This document shows positions 9,028-19,500 of a stretch of DNA of 44,305 bases, in pieces. Position 1 is the first letter of the stretch. Each line of letters starts with the position of its first letter. The position numbers and the translations under genes were made by a program. The notes beneath the pieces were generated by a model. That model was not told the origin of the DNA. It saw nothing but the letters and a program-made list of their open reading frames with translations, and did not search any database. Source of the stretch: Betaproteobacteria bacterium (lineage in GTDB: Bacteria > Pseudomonadota > Gammaproteobacteria > Burkholderiales > SG8-39); NCBI GenBank assembly GCA_947466535.1, contig CANIEV010000010.1, forward strand, positions 1 through 44,305. Direction: 5' to 3'.

Positions 9028-10358
9028 TCCGGGCTCCCTTTCATCCATCGTTCCCAGGCAGTGAACTGGTTGCGAATGTGCAGTTCGCTCGTGCCGGGTG
9101 CGCTCATCGAGCCGTCGGGCGCGGTGCGGTCGAGGTCGAAGCCGCGCGACAGGTCCACCCAGTCGGTGGCGGCATCTTCCAGCCCACGTTGGCAGCGCTC
9201 GAAGATATCCAGATCGTCGGCGGCAACCAGCGATCCCGAGGACGCGGCGGCCGTGAGAAAACGCATCGACAGCGCGGTCATTTCATCGGGTGCCCCGTCG
9301 AGCGCGAAGCAGTAGCTTGTGACCACCGTATGGTCTACCGCGACCGGCTGGACCACACGCATCACCTGAAATCGCGAGTTGACGGTTATCGTCGGCCAGA
9401 TCAGGTTGTTGAAGCGGTCCATCGCGAGGATTTCCTGCACCTTCGCTTCGCCGTGTGTCGCGGTAAGTGCGGCGAGGTAGCGCTGGAACACCGGATCCTT
9501 GCGCTCGGCGGCGATTACTCCCGCGCCACGGTAGAAACTGCCCATGTAGGCGTGGCCTCCCGGGTAGCCGTGGATGCCGATTTCGTTCCATTCCGCGGCG
9601 CGCAGGCCGTTTGCAAGCTGCATCTGGACCACCTGGCCAGTCATGCCGGGAAGGTCCGCAGCCTCTCGATCGGCGCGCGCTGCGGCGACCGCGCTCACGT
9701 GAACGATACCCGGGTGTACCTGGTCGGCGGCATTTTCAAGGAAGAACTTCCAGTTGCCGCGGTACTCCATATGCAGACGGCCGCCGGTCTGGGTCAGGCT
9801 GCCTCCGGGGGCGCGGTCCACCATGTTGTCCAGCACACTCGTGATCCCTCCGAGAAACGCGGGGAGGTCGGGGCCGCTCGCGGCGTGAGAGCCGAACACA
9901 AAACCGCGATAGGAGGCGACCCGCGGAACGCGCGCGAGCGATTTGTCGTCGTAGCGGAAATCCTTCGAATAGCCCTCGGGGAGCGGCACGCCGGTGAGGC
10001 TGCCATCGAGGTCGAAGCTCCATGCGTGGTAGGCGCAGGTGAACTGGCGCGCATTGCCGCGCGGCGCGGTGATCACTCGGGCGCCGCGGTGGGTGCAACG
10101 GTTGTGCAGCAGGGCGAGCGAGCGGTCGGCCTGGCGTACCAGTAGCACTTCGTCGGGGCCAAGCCGGGTCAGGAGAAAGTCACCGGGTTTCGGCACCTGG
10201 CTTTCGTGGCCGACGTAGAGCCAGGCACGACGGAATATTCGTTCCTGCTCGGCGGCGAAAATGTCGGGATCGGTATAGACCGAGCGGTGAACCGCTCGCG
10301 GCTGGACAAGATCGGAATACACGCGTTTCACCAGAAAGGATTGCCGGGACGCCCGCAT
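9024..10358 (-). CDS. Rieske (2Fe-2S) aromatic-ring-hydroxylating dioxygenase alpha subunit
   Basis: Rieske motifs CTHRGA and CAYHAWSFDLDG; mononuclear iron motif NAADQVHPGIVH. Confidence 0.94.
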   Translation of the reverse strand: MRASRQSFLVKRVYSDLVQPRAVHRSVYTDPDIFAAEQERIFRRAWLYVGHESQVPKPGDFLLTRLGPDEVLLVRQADRSLALLHNRCTHRGARVITAPRGNARQFTCAYHAWSFDLDGSLTGVPLPEGYSKDFRYDDKSLARVPRVASYRGFVFGSHAASGPDLPAFLGGITSVLDNMVDRAPGGSLTQTGGRLHMEYRGNWKFFLENAADQVHPGIVHVSAVAAARADREAADLPGMTGQVVQMQLANGLRAAEWNEIGIHGYPGGHAYMGSFYRGAGVIAAERKDPVFQRYLAALTATHGEAKVQEILAMDRFNNLIWPTITVNSRFQVMRVVQPVAVDHTVVTSYCFALDGAPDEMTALSMRFLTAAASSGSLVAADDLDIFERCQRGLEDAATDWVDLSRGFDLDRTAPDGSMSAPGTSELHIRNQFTAWERWMKGSPE

Positions 10359-10419
10359 CGCGCTGTCGGAACAATTGCGAAAAACGGGCTGCTAAATTGC
10401 ATGCCCATTGTAAGGGCAT

Positions 10420-12564
10420 TCATGCCGGCTGAACCCAGCCGATGACCGTGGAGCGCAAGCGATCGACGAACCGGTCCCATGCGTTCGGGTTCTGCACTAT
10501 TTCAGCTCGGAAGAACGAGGGGCAAAGCACGGCCGCATGAGCGATCTCGCCGCACAGCCCGCAGCCGACGCAGTCGTTGTTGACGTGCGCGACCGGATCG
10601 ACCTTGAGCGGATCGCTCGAGTCCTGGATGGTGAGCGAGGGGCAGCCGGAGAGCCGGATGCAGGAGTGGTCGCCGGTGCAGGTGTCCTCGTCAACGCCAA
10701 AGCGGGTCCTGACCACGCGTTCGCCGTTTCTGAGCGCCGCGGCATTTACCGGTCTGATCCGGCGTTGCCGTTCGAGCTGGCATTCGCCTTCGGCGACGAT
10801 CACCTTCAGTCCGGGCTCTGACGTGGTGAATGCCTCGCGCAGCGTTTTGATCATCTCTGGCACGCGGTAGGTGTGCACAGTGCGCAGCCACTTCACGCCG
10901 ACGCCGCGCAATGCGTTTTCGATGGTGACGTCCGAATCTGCTGCGCTCGCACCGCCCGCGCTGGCGCGGGCCGCGTCCAGCGGCGAGGACACGATCTCCT
11001 GCGTCCCGGTGGCCGAGGTGTATCCGTTCTTGATCACCACCAGCACCGAGTCGCTCTTGTTGAGCAGCGAGGAGGACACCCCCGAGAGCAATCCGTTGTG
11101 CCAGAAGCCGCCGTCGCCCATGATCGAGAGTGTGCGCCGCTGCATCATCGGGCCGACGCCTGCGGCGCTCGCGAGGCTCATGCCGTAGCCGAGGATGGTG
11201 TTGCCCTGCGAGAAGGGCTCGTAGGTCGCAAAGGCATGGCAGCCGATGTCGGCCGCGATATGCGGCTTGCCGATTTCCGCCTGTGACATCTTCATCGCGG
11301 TGAAGATCGGGCGTTCCGGACAGCCGACGCAAAAGCCCGGCGGACGCGGCGGAAGCGCATCCAGCACACCGGCGGCACGCTTGCGGATGTCGGCGATGCG
11401 CGACAGCGCCTTGTCTGGCGTTTCGGTGCCGAGATGCGGCGCATGCAAGCCGACGAACGAGGAGAGCGCCTTGAGCAGCACCTCGGTGGTGTATTCGCCT
11501 GCCATCGGCAGTATGTCCTTGCCGTGCAGAGGCGTCTGTATGCCTGCACGTCGCAGCTGCGTGGCGATGTCCTGTTCGATGAATTCCGGTTGGCCTTCCT
11601 CTACGACGAGGACCGCCTTTTTCGAGGTGCAAAACGCGGCGATCTCATCAGGTACCAGTGGATAAACCACGTTGAGCGCGAGCACCGAAATCTTCGCGTT
11701 TCCGAATGCGTCGGCCAGTCCGGCGAGTTCCATCGCTCGCAGCAGGTTATTGTGCAGGCCCCCGGGGGCGATGATTCCAAGGCTGGTGTCGGAGCCGTCG
11801 AATATCTCGTTCAGCTTGTGCTCGACGATGAAGCGCCGCGCCGCCGGAAGGCGCACTTCCGCCTTGAGCTTTTCCTGGCGGAAGGTTTCCGGCGGATGCG
11901 ACAGGCGTTCGTAGAGAAACGATGCAGGCTCATCCATCGGTCGCGCGGTGGACACCGCCGCGGCGCGATTGGCGCGGGTAGCAAAGCTGCCCTTCACATG
12001 GCAGGCGCGTATGCGCAGCGCCAGCATCACCGGTGAATTCGACGCTTCCGAGAGTTCAAATCCCTTCTCCACCATGTCGGTGATGCTGGTGAGGTTGGGG
12101 CGCGGGTCGAGCATCCAGATGGAGGATTTCAGCGCGAAGGCGAGCGTGCGCTCGAGCGCAACGCTCGCACCTTCACCGTAGTCCTCGCCCACGACCACGA
12201 GCGCGCCGCCCATGACGCCCGCGGTGGAGAGATACGAGAGTGCATCCGATGCAACGTTGGTGCCGACCACCGACTTCCACGACACCGCACCACGGACCGG
12301 ATAGCTGATCGAGGCACCGAGCATTGCGGCGGCGGCGGCCTCGCTGGTGCAGGGTTCGACATGCACGCCGAGTTCCTGCATGTAGTCGCGCGCCTGAACC
12401 ATCACATCCAGCAGATGCGAAATCGGCGCGCCCTGGTAGCCGCCGACATACGAGACGCCCGACTGGAGGAGCGCCTTGGTCACCGCGAGGATGCCTTCGC
12501 CGTGGAAGGTGTCACCCTCGCCCAGCTTGAGCGAGGCAATCTTGTCGTGGAACGAGACTTCCAT
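10420..12564 (-). CDS. Indolepyruvate/2-oxoacid:ferredoxin oxidoreductase alpha-like subunit (IorA type), copy 1, with C-terminal ferredoxin domain
   Basis: 714 aa; VTKALLQSGVSYVGGYQGAPISHLLDV, CVGCPERPIFTAMK, TPP motif GDGGFWHNGL, C-terminal CVGCGLCGEIAHAAVLCP. Confidence 0.9.
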   Translation of the reverse strand: MEVSFHDKIASLKLGEGDTFHGEGILAVTKALLQSGVSYVGGYQGAPISHLLDVMVQARDYMQELGVHVEPCTSEAAAAAMLGASISYPVRGAVSWKSVVGTNVASDALSYLSTAGVMGGALVVVGEDYGEGASVALERTLAFALKSSIWMLDPRPNLTSITDMVEKGFELSEASNSPVMLALRIRACHVKGSFATRANRAAAVSTARPMDEPASFLYERLSHPPETFRQEKLKAEVRLPAARRFIVEHKLNEIFDGSDTSLGIIAPGGLHNNLLRAMELAGLADAFGNAKISVLALNVVYPLVPDEIAAFCTSKKAVLVVEEGQPEFIEQDIATQLRRAGIQTPLHGKDILPMAGEYTTEVLLKALSSFVGLHAPHLGTETPDKALSRIADIRKRAAGVLDALPPRPPGFCVGCPERPIFTAMKMSQAEIGKPHIAADIGCHAFATYEPFSQGNTILGYGMSLASAAGVGPMMQRRTLSIMGDGGFWHNGLLSGVSSSLLNKSDSVLVVIKNGYTSATGTQEIVSSPLDAARASAGGASAADSDVTIENALRGVGVKWLRTVHTYRVPEMIKTLREAFTTSEPGLKVIVAEGECQLERQRRIRPVNAAALRNGERVVRTRFGVDEDTCTGDHSCIRLSGCPSLTIQDSSDPLKVDPVAHVNNDCVGCGLCGEIAHAAVLCPSFFRAEIVQNPNAWDRFVDRLRSTVIGWVQPA

Positions 12565-12594
12565 CAGGCCCTCCGCGTGGATTCAGCACCTGCG

Positions 12595-12652
12595 GTCATT
12601 GCGGCGACCCTGGCCAGCAAGACGGCCCGCAGAACGCTTCGCCCGCAATGAC
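12595..12652. repeat. Inverted-repeat intergenic element of the GTCATTGCG...CGCAATGAC type
   Basis: GGTCATTGCGGCGACC...CGCTTCGCCCGCAATGACG; the ends are inverted repeats; related sequences at 31546 and 44132. Confidence 0.7.
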
Positions 12653-12666
12653 GTGGTTCAGCCCGC

Positions 12667-14241
12667 CTACGTCGCTTTTTTCTGTCCCGGCTTGCGGCGC
12701 ACGATCTGGATCGGGTGTGCCTTTACCGGGCGACGGGGTACGCCGACCTTTTCCAGCGAACCGTCCAGCACCTTTCCGTCCGGATCGGCGAGCGCCGCAT
12801 CGCGTGCCGCGCGTACCGTCATGCGCAACACCTGCGGGTCGCGGACCGTACCGGCTTCGACCAGCGTGTCCATGATGCGAAGGAAGTTGTCCTTGCTGCG
12901 CTGATGGGTGTCGCCGTAGCCCTTGATCAGGCGGCCGAGCAGTGCTACTTCGAGCGCGAGTTCGAGGTCGGTCTTGCCGGCGTTCGCGACCGCGCGCAGC
13001 CAGCGCTCGATCAGCGCCTGTTCCTGCGGGAAGCGCGAGGTCTTGCGGCGCAGCGGACGAAGCCACGCGAGGGTGCGCAGCATCAGGAATCCGGTGATGC
13101 TGTTGGTCTTGATGTACATGCCCTTGTGCAGGGCGGGCAGGCCACGCTTGCGACGGCCGGCTTCCCAGTTAAGCATCGCCGAGGCGATGCCCGAAGGCAT
13201 CACGGCCGCGATTTCTTCCACGCCGGGCTTCAGGAATTCGACGATCTGGACAGGCTCGTGCGGCTTGGCGCGCACCTCGTTGCGAACGCGCTCGAAGCGG
13301 CTCCTGCGGGTCTTGAGATCGGCGACGCGAATCACGTCCTCGTAGCTCATCCAGAGCGCGAGAAAGCGCGCGGTTTCGTTGGTTAGTTTGCAGCCCCCTG
13401 CGGAGCCGCCCTTTTCGCGGTCGAGCGCGAGGATCGGCTCTATGCGGTCGAGATACATGCTGGCGTACGCGGCATCCTGATAGTCGGTGGTGCGTGCCAC
13501 GCCTTCCTCGACGATGCGGTGCGTCTCAGGCGGGAAGGTCTTTGCAACGCGCTCGACCGGGAATTTCTTCCAACGCTTGGCGTCGTCCAGCGTAGCGGCC
13601 TTGAGTTCGCCGGTGGCATGACGATAGGCGAGGTCGAATCCCTTGAGGCTCGCCTCGACGCCCTTGCCTGCCTTGCGGATGGCGTCTTCGCAGGCCGCCC
13701 GCGGCAGCGGAAGCGCCCCGGAACCGGCCATCGCGCCGAACAGCACCGCGCTGATCACGGTACCGGATTTCACCGCGAGATCGGCCATGTCGAACAGGAT
13801 GGCGCGCCTGGCCAGCTTGTCCGCGGCCTTCATGATTTTTTCCACGTTGATCCGCCCGTCGCCCATCGACATCTTCTCGAGCACCGTATACACGCGGTGG
13901 GTCGAGGCGATCAAGGTGGTGCGATCGGGGCTGACATAGCCGTTCTGCATCGCACGTGCCGACTCGATGATCTCCGATGCGACCATCAGGTCGACATTGC
14001 CCGGCGCCGGGGTGAGTGCGAGCACCGGGCGCTTGCCCTCGAGCGTGTCCCAGCGGGCGGGGTAGATCTCGACGTAATAGGTGGTTGCACCGGTGCGCTG
14101 TGCGACGCCGGGAATCGATGTGCTCTGCACCGGAAAACTCTCGGCGGTGGCAGCGGCAACCAGCCAGTCGGCGAGCACGCCGCCGCCTTCGCCGCCCAGC
14201 GCGGCCACGAGTATGGTGATCGGACGTTCGGGTAGGTTCAT
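12667..14241 (-). CDS. Indolepyruvate oxidoreductase beta-like subunit (IorB type, 2-oxoacid:acceptor oxidoreductase gamma domain with C-terminal extension)
   Basis: 524 aa; MNLPERPITILVAALGGEGGGVLADWLVAAATAESFPVQSTSIPGVAQRTGATTYYVEIYP. Confidence 0.88.
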   Translation of the reverse strand: MNLPERPITILVAALGGEGGGVLADWLVAAATAESFPVQSTSIPGVAQRTGATTYYVEIYPARWDTLEGKRPVLALTPAPGNVDLMVASEIIESARAMQNGYVSPDRTTLIASTHRVYTVLEKMSMGDGRINVEKIMKAADKLARRAILFDMADLAVKSGTVISAVLFGAMAGSGALPLPRAACEDAIRKAGKGVEASLKGFDLAYRHATGELKAATLDDAKRWKKFPVERVAKTFPPETHRIVEEGVARTTDYQDAAYASMYLDRIEPILALDREKGGSAGGCKLTNETARFLALWMSYEDVIRVADLKTRRSRFERVRNEVRAKPHEPVQIVEFLKPGVEEIAAVMPSGIASAMLNWEAGRRKRGLPALHKGMYIKTNSITGFLMLRTLAWLRPLRRKTSRFPQEQALIERWLRAVANAGKTDLELALEVALLGRLIKGYGDTHQRSKDNFLRIMDTLVEAGTVRDPQVLRMTVRAARDAALADPDGKVLDGSLEKVGVPRRPVKAHPIQIVRRKPGQKKAT

Positions 14242-14256
14242 TTTCGTTTTCCCTGA

Positions 14257-16383
14257 CTAGGCCGGTTGCAGCCAGCCGATGACGGTGGATCGGATGCTCT
14301 GCATGAAGCGATCCCATGCGTTCGGGTTCTGCACGATCTCCGCACGGAAGAAGGACGGGCACAGTATCGCGGCGTGTGATACCTCGCCGCACAATCCGCA
14401 GCCGACGCAGTCGTTGTTGACGTGCGCGACCGGATCGACCTTGAGCGGGTCGCTGGACTCCTTGATGGTGAGCGAGGGACAGCCGGAAAGCCGGATGCAG
14501 GAGTGATCGCCGGTGCAGGTGTCCTCGTCGACGCCGAAGCGCGTGCGGATGACGCGTTCGCCTCGCTTGAGCGCCGCGGCGTTGATCGGCTTGATCCGTC
14601 GCTGTTTCTCCAACTGGCACTCGGCTTCTGCGATGATGACCTTCAGTCCCTTGAAGGGCGTGGTCATCGCCTCCCTCAGCGTCTTCGCCATTTCCGAGAC
14701 GTGGTAGGTGTGGATGGTCTTTCGCCACTTGACGCCGAGGCTGTCCAGCGCGCGTTCGATTCCCATGTCGGTGGACTTGAACTCGTCCTGGTGCGGCGAG
14801 GACGGGATGTTCTGGGTGCCGGTGGCCGAGGTGTAGCCGTTTTTCATGATGACGAGAATGCCGTCATCCTTGTTGAACACCGAGTTGGCGACGCCCGAGG
14901 TCAGCCCGTTGTGCCAGAAGCCGCCGTCGCCCATGACAGTGACCGTGCGTCGGTTGAACAAAGGGTCGATCGCCGAGTTGCTCGCAAGGCCGAGGCCGTA
15001 GCCAAGCACCGTGTTGCCGATATTGAACGGCGGAAGCGTCGAGAACAGGTGACAGCCGATGTCCGCGGAAATATGGAACTGGCCGGATTCGCGCTCGATC
15101 AGCTTCATCGCCGTAAACACCGGTCGCTCAGGGCAGCCGACACAGAACCCGGGCGGGCGTCCCGGCACCGGCGCGCCGAGGATCTCGGCGGCCTGGGCCT
15201 TGGTGCCGACAAGACGGTCGTGCGTTGAGCGGATCGCAGTAATATCGGTCGCCGAAGAACCTGCGAGTTCGAGAAACTTTGTCATGCCGCCGAGCACCAC
15301 TTCGCCGGTGTACTCGCCCGCAAGCGGGAGCACGTCCTTGCCATGGATCTTCGGGTCGTTGATCTCGGCACGTCGCAGGGCGGCCTGCACCGCGTCCTCG
15401 ATGAAGCAGGGCTGGCCTTCCTCGACCACCAGCACATGCTTCTTGCCGAGGCAGAAGGAGGCGATTTCCTTCGGGATCAGCGGGTAGGTCACGTTCAGAC
15501 AGTAGATCGGGATGCGCGACTTGCCGAAGGGGTCGGCCAGGCCGAGGCTCTGCAGCGACCGCACGGTGGCGTTGTACAAGCCGCCCATGACGATGATGCC
15601 GAGGTCAGAAATGTCGCCGTCGAAGAACTCGTTGAGTTTTTCGTCGACGACGAATTTTTCGGCTGCGGGCCAGCGCACGTCGATCTTCAGCTTTTCCTGC
15701 AGGTAAGTGGCCGGCGGCAGCACGATACGGTCGGTGCTGAATTCCGGCTGGTCCAGCATGGTGTTGGTCGAGATTTTCGGCGCGACGTTGGCTTTCGTCT
15801 TGAAGGTGCCGTACATGTGGCAGGCGCGGATGCGCAATTCGAGCATCACCGGCGTGCTGGATATTTCCGAAAGCTCGAAGCCCTTTTGCACCATGCGGGT
15901 GATGATTTCGAGGTCGGGGCGCGGATCGAGCAGCCAGATCTGCGACTTCATCGCGAATGCGTGGCTTCGCTCCTGCATGATCGAGGCGCCTTCGCCGTAG
16001 TCCTCGCCGGTGACGATCAGCGCGCCGCCCTTCACGCCTGCGGAGGCGAGGTTGGCGAGCGCGTCGGACGCCACGTTCGTGCCGACGGTGGATTTCCACG
16101 CGACTGCGCCGCGGATCGGATAATTGATCGACGCCCCGAGCATCGCCGCCGCCCCGGCTTCCGAAGCGTTGGTCTCGAGGTGGATGCCCAGCTCGTCGAG
16201 AAGGTCGCGCGCATCGTTGAGCACGTCCACCAGGTGCGAAATGGGAGCGCCCTGGTAGCCGCCGACGTACGACACGCCCGACTGCAGCAGGGCCTTGGTG
16301 ACCGCGAGAATTCCCTCGCCGTGGAACGTATCGCCATCGCCGAGGCGCAGGGCCGATACTTCTTCCTTGAATGAGCGTTCCAT
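14257..16383 (-). CDS. Indolepyruvate/2-oxoacid:ferredoxin oxidoreductase alpha-like subunit (IorA type), copy 2
   Basis: 708 aa; VTKALLQSGVSYVGGYQGAPISHLVDV, CVGCPERPVFTAMK, GDGGFWHNGL, CVGCGLCGEVSHAAILCP; paralogous to 10420-12564. Confidence 0.9.
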   Translation of the reverse strand: MERSFKEEVSALRLGDGDTFHGEGILAVTKALLQSGVSYVGGYQGAPISHLVDVLNDARDLLDELGIHLETNASEAGAAAMLGASINYPIRGAVAWKSTVGTNVASDALANLASAGVKGGALIVTGEDYGEGASIMQERSHAFAMKSQIWLLDPRPDLEIITRMVQKGFELSEISSTPVMLELRIRACHMYGTFKTKANVAPKISTNTMLDQPEFSTDRIVLPPATYLQEKLKIDVRWPAAEKFVVDEKLNEFFDGDISDLGIIVMGGLYNATVRSLQSLGLADPFGKSRIPIYCLNVTYPLIPKEIASFCLGKKHVLVVEEGQPCFIEDAVQAALRRAEINDPKIHGKDVLPLAGEYTGEVVLGGMTKFLELAGSSATDITAIRSTHDRLVGTKAQAAEILGAPVPGRPPGFCVGCPERPVFTAMKLIERESGQFHISADIGCHLFSTLPPFNIGNTVLGYGLGLASNSAIDPLFNRRTVTVMGDGGFWHNGLTSGVANSVFNKDDGILVIMKNGYTSATGTQNIPSSPHQDEFKSTDMGIERALDSLGVKWRKTIHTYHVSEMAKTLREAMTTPFKGLKVIIAEAECQLEKQRRIKPINAAALKRGERVIRTRFGVDEDTCTGDHSCIRLSGCPSLTIKESSDPLKVDPVAHVNNDCVGCGLCGEVSHAAILCPSFFRAEIVQNPNAWDRFMQSIRSTVIGWLQPA

Positions 16384-16442
16384 TACGTACTCCTTGCTAG
16401 ATCATCAGTTGTACTTGCGATCCGCCGTCCTGTCGGGGGTGT

Positions 16443-17759
16443 TCAGCCGATCAGATTGGGCAGCCATACCGCGACCGCGGGTACGAAATACACCAGCGCC
16501 AGCACTGCCATGCTGAAGAGCACGTAGGGCGTTACAGCGCGGAATATATGGGCCATCGTGACCGCAGGGGGCGACACGCCCTTCATGGTCATCAGCAACA
16601 GGCCGTGCGGCGGCAACAGAAGGCCGAGCTGCATGCAGATCAGGAACATCACGCCGAACCACACCTGGTCGATCCCGAACTTCTGCACGATCGGCATGAA
16701 GATCGGAAGAGTGATCATCATCATGCTGACCTGATCGAGGAAAAGCCCGAGGAAGATGAGCATGCCCATCATGCAGGCAATCACCACCGCGATCGGCCAG
16801 CCCTGCCCGGTGATGATCTGCACCAGTCCGTCGCTCGCGCCGGAAAACGAAAGCAGCTGTGCGAAGGTGGTGGCGCCGACGATGATGAACAGGATCATTC
16901 CCGACACGCCGGCCGTGCCGCGCAGGGATTTGAGCATCGCATCCAGGGTGAGCGCCCGGTAGGCAAGCGCCAGAAGAATTGTGGCGAAGGCGCCGAGCGC
17001 GGCGGTTTCGGTGGGCGTCGCCCAGCCGACCAGCATCGCTCCGACCACGACGCCGAATATCGACACCAGCGGGATCACGTACTTCACGAACGGCTGGAAT
17101 TTCTGCCAGCCGTGAAATTCCTCGAACTCGGAATTCGGCGCGAGTTCCGGATTGATCTTCACGCGCAGGATGATGTAGCCGATGAAGACGAGGCTCAGGA
17201 TCAGGCCGGGGATGATGCCGCCGACCAGCAGCTTGGATATCGAGATGCCCGAGAGGCTGCCAAGCAGGACGGTGAGTGCCGAAGGCGGAATGAGCATGTC
17301 CACAGCACCGATCGCCATGATCGGGCCGGTGGCCATCACCGGGTGATAGCCGCGTGCGAGCATGACGGGCAGCATCAGGCTGCCGAGCATCGCGGTGGTG
17401 GCAATGGTCGAGCCTGAGATGGCGGAGAACACCGTGCCGGCGACCACCGCGACCACGGACAGCCGGCCGGGAACGGCGCTGATCAGGCGTTCCACGCCAT
17501 CAATGACCTTGATTGCGAGGCCGGTGTGGAACAGCACTTCCCCCATCAGGATGAACAGCGGGATCGGCGTGAGCGAGAAACTCGTCACCGAGGACACGCT
17601 GTTCCTGACCAGCTGCACCAGGCCAGCTTCGCCGCCCAAGAAAATGATCGCCCCGGCAAGATTGATCACAAGGAACGAAAACGCGACCGGAAGCCCGAGG
17701 AACAGGAGAATGGTCGAACCGCCCAGCATCAGCCACGCTGCTGCTTCCCAGGACATCAA
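16443..17759 (-). CDS. TRAP transporter large permease (DctM family)
   Basis: 438 aa polytopic; SGSTIATTAMLGSLMLPVMLARGYHPVMATGPIMAIGAVDMLIPPSALTVLLGSLSGIS. Confidence 0.95.
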   Translation of the reverse strand: MMSWEAAAWLMLGGSTILLFLGLPVAFSFLVINLAGAIIFLGGEAGLVQLVRNSVSSVTSFSLTPIPLFILMGEVLFHTGLAIKVIDGVERLISAVPGRLSVVAVVAGTVFSAISGSTIATTAMLGSLMLPVMLARGYHPVMATGPIMAIGAVDMLIPPSALTVLLGSLSGISISKLLVGGIIPGLILSLVFIGYIILRVKINPELAPNSEFEEFHGWQKFQPFVKYVIPLVSIFGVVVGAMLVGWATPTETAALGAFATILLALAYRALTLDAMLKSLRGTAGVSGMILFIIVGATTFAQLLSFSGASDGLVQIITGQGWPIAVVIACMMGMLIFLGLFLDQVSMMMITLPIFMPIVQKFGIDQVWFGVMFLICMQLGLLLPPHGLLLMTMKGVSPPAVTMAHIFRAVTPYVLFSMAVLALVYFVPAVAVWLPNLIG

Positions 17760-17790
17760 CGACTCCTCTTCTTGCTAATCATGCCGCGAT

Positions 17791-18324
17791 TCATGCGGCA
17801 GATACCGCGTCATCACGCGGACCGCGTTCACCCTGGTACAGGCGATGCATCCGGAAAAGCACCTCTATCGAGAGCAGCAGGAACGCGATCGGCAGCGGGG
17901 CGATCGACCACCATTCCGGCGTGATCAATGCCTTGATCGTCATCGCGCCCGAGGTGTAGCTCGCAATGGTTGCCTTGATCCCGTACCACATGATGACCAG
18001 GCTGCAGACGAGCGCCATGACATCGCAGATCCATTCGAAGACCCAAGCGAGCGTGCGAGGGATCGCGCGCAGCAGGATGTCCACCCGGATGTGCTGTCCC
18101 TGGCGCAGCAGCCAGGGCGCGGTCAGCATGGTGAGCAGATAGAGCATCGACTCGGTGACCTCATTGCCCCAGGCGAGACCGCGTACCCCGGGGATGATCG
18201 TCGCGTTGCGCAGCAGCACGTCGAGACAGATCAGGATCATCATGCAGAAGAGCACCGCGCAGCCCGCGAGGGCCAGCCAGGTGAGCAGTCTGCCGTACTG
18301 CTCGGAGAGTTTTTCGATGTTCAT
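17791..18324 (-). CDS. TRAP transporter small permease (DctQ family)
   Basis: 177 aa, four hydrophobic segments; ILICLDVLLRNATIIPGVRGLAWGNEVTESMLYLLTMLTAPWLLRQGQHIRVDILL. Confidence 0.93.
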   Translation of the reverse strand: MNIEKLSEQYGRLLTWLALAGCAVLFCMMILICLDVLLRNATIIPGVRGLAWGNEVTESMLYLLTMLTAPWLLRQGQHIRVDILLRAIPRTLAWVFEWICDVMALVCSLVIMWYGIKATIASYTSGAMTIKALITPEWWSIAPLPIAFLLLSIEVLFRMHRLYQGERGPRDDAVSAA

Positions 18325-18358
18325 CGCGGGCTGCCCGGTTCTTTGTGCGGATGCTCGT

Positions 18359-19463
<1,105 letters not shown>

Positions 19464-19485
19464 ATTGATCCGGCATATGCTATAT

Positions 19486-19500
19486 ATTCATGGCATGAAT
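19486..19500. promoter_or_regulatory. Candidate LysR-type operator overlapping the LysR start codon
   Basis: Perfect inverted repeat ATTCATG-G-CATGAAT containing a T-N11-A match. Confidence 0.4.

Noticed and set aside
10401-10419. ATGCCC-ATTGTAA-GGGCAT inverted repeat between the Rieske alpha gene and iorA copy 1
   Set aside because: Only 6-bp arms in a short intercistronic gap; too weak to call a terminator or operator.
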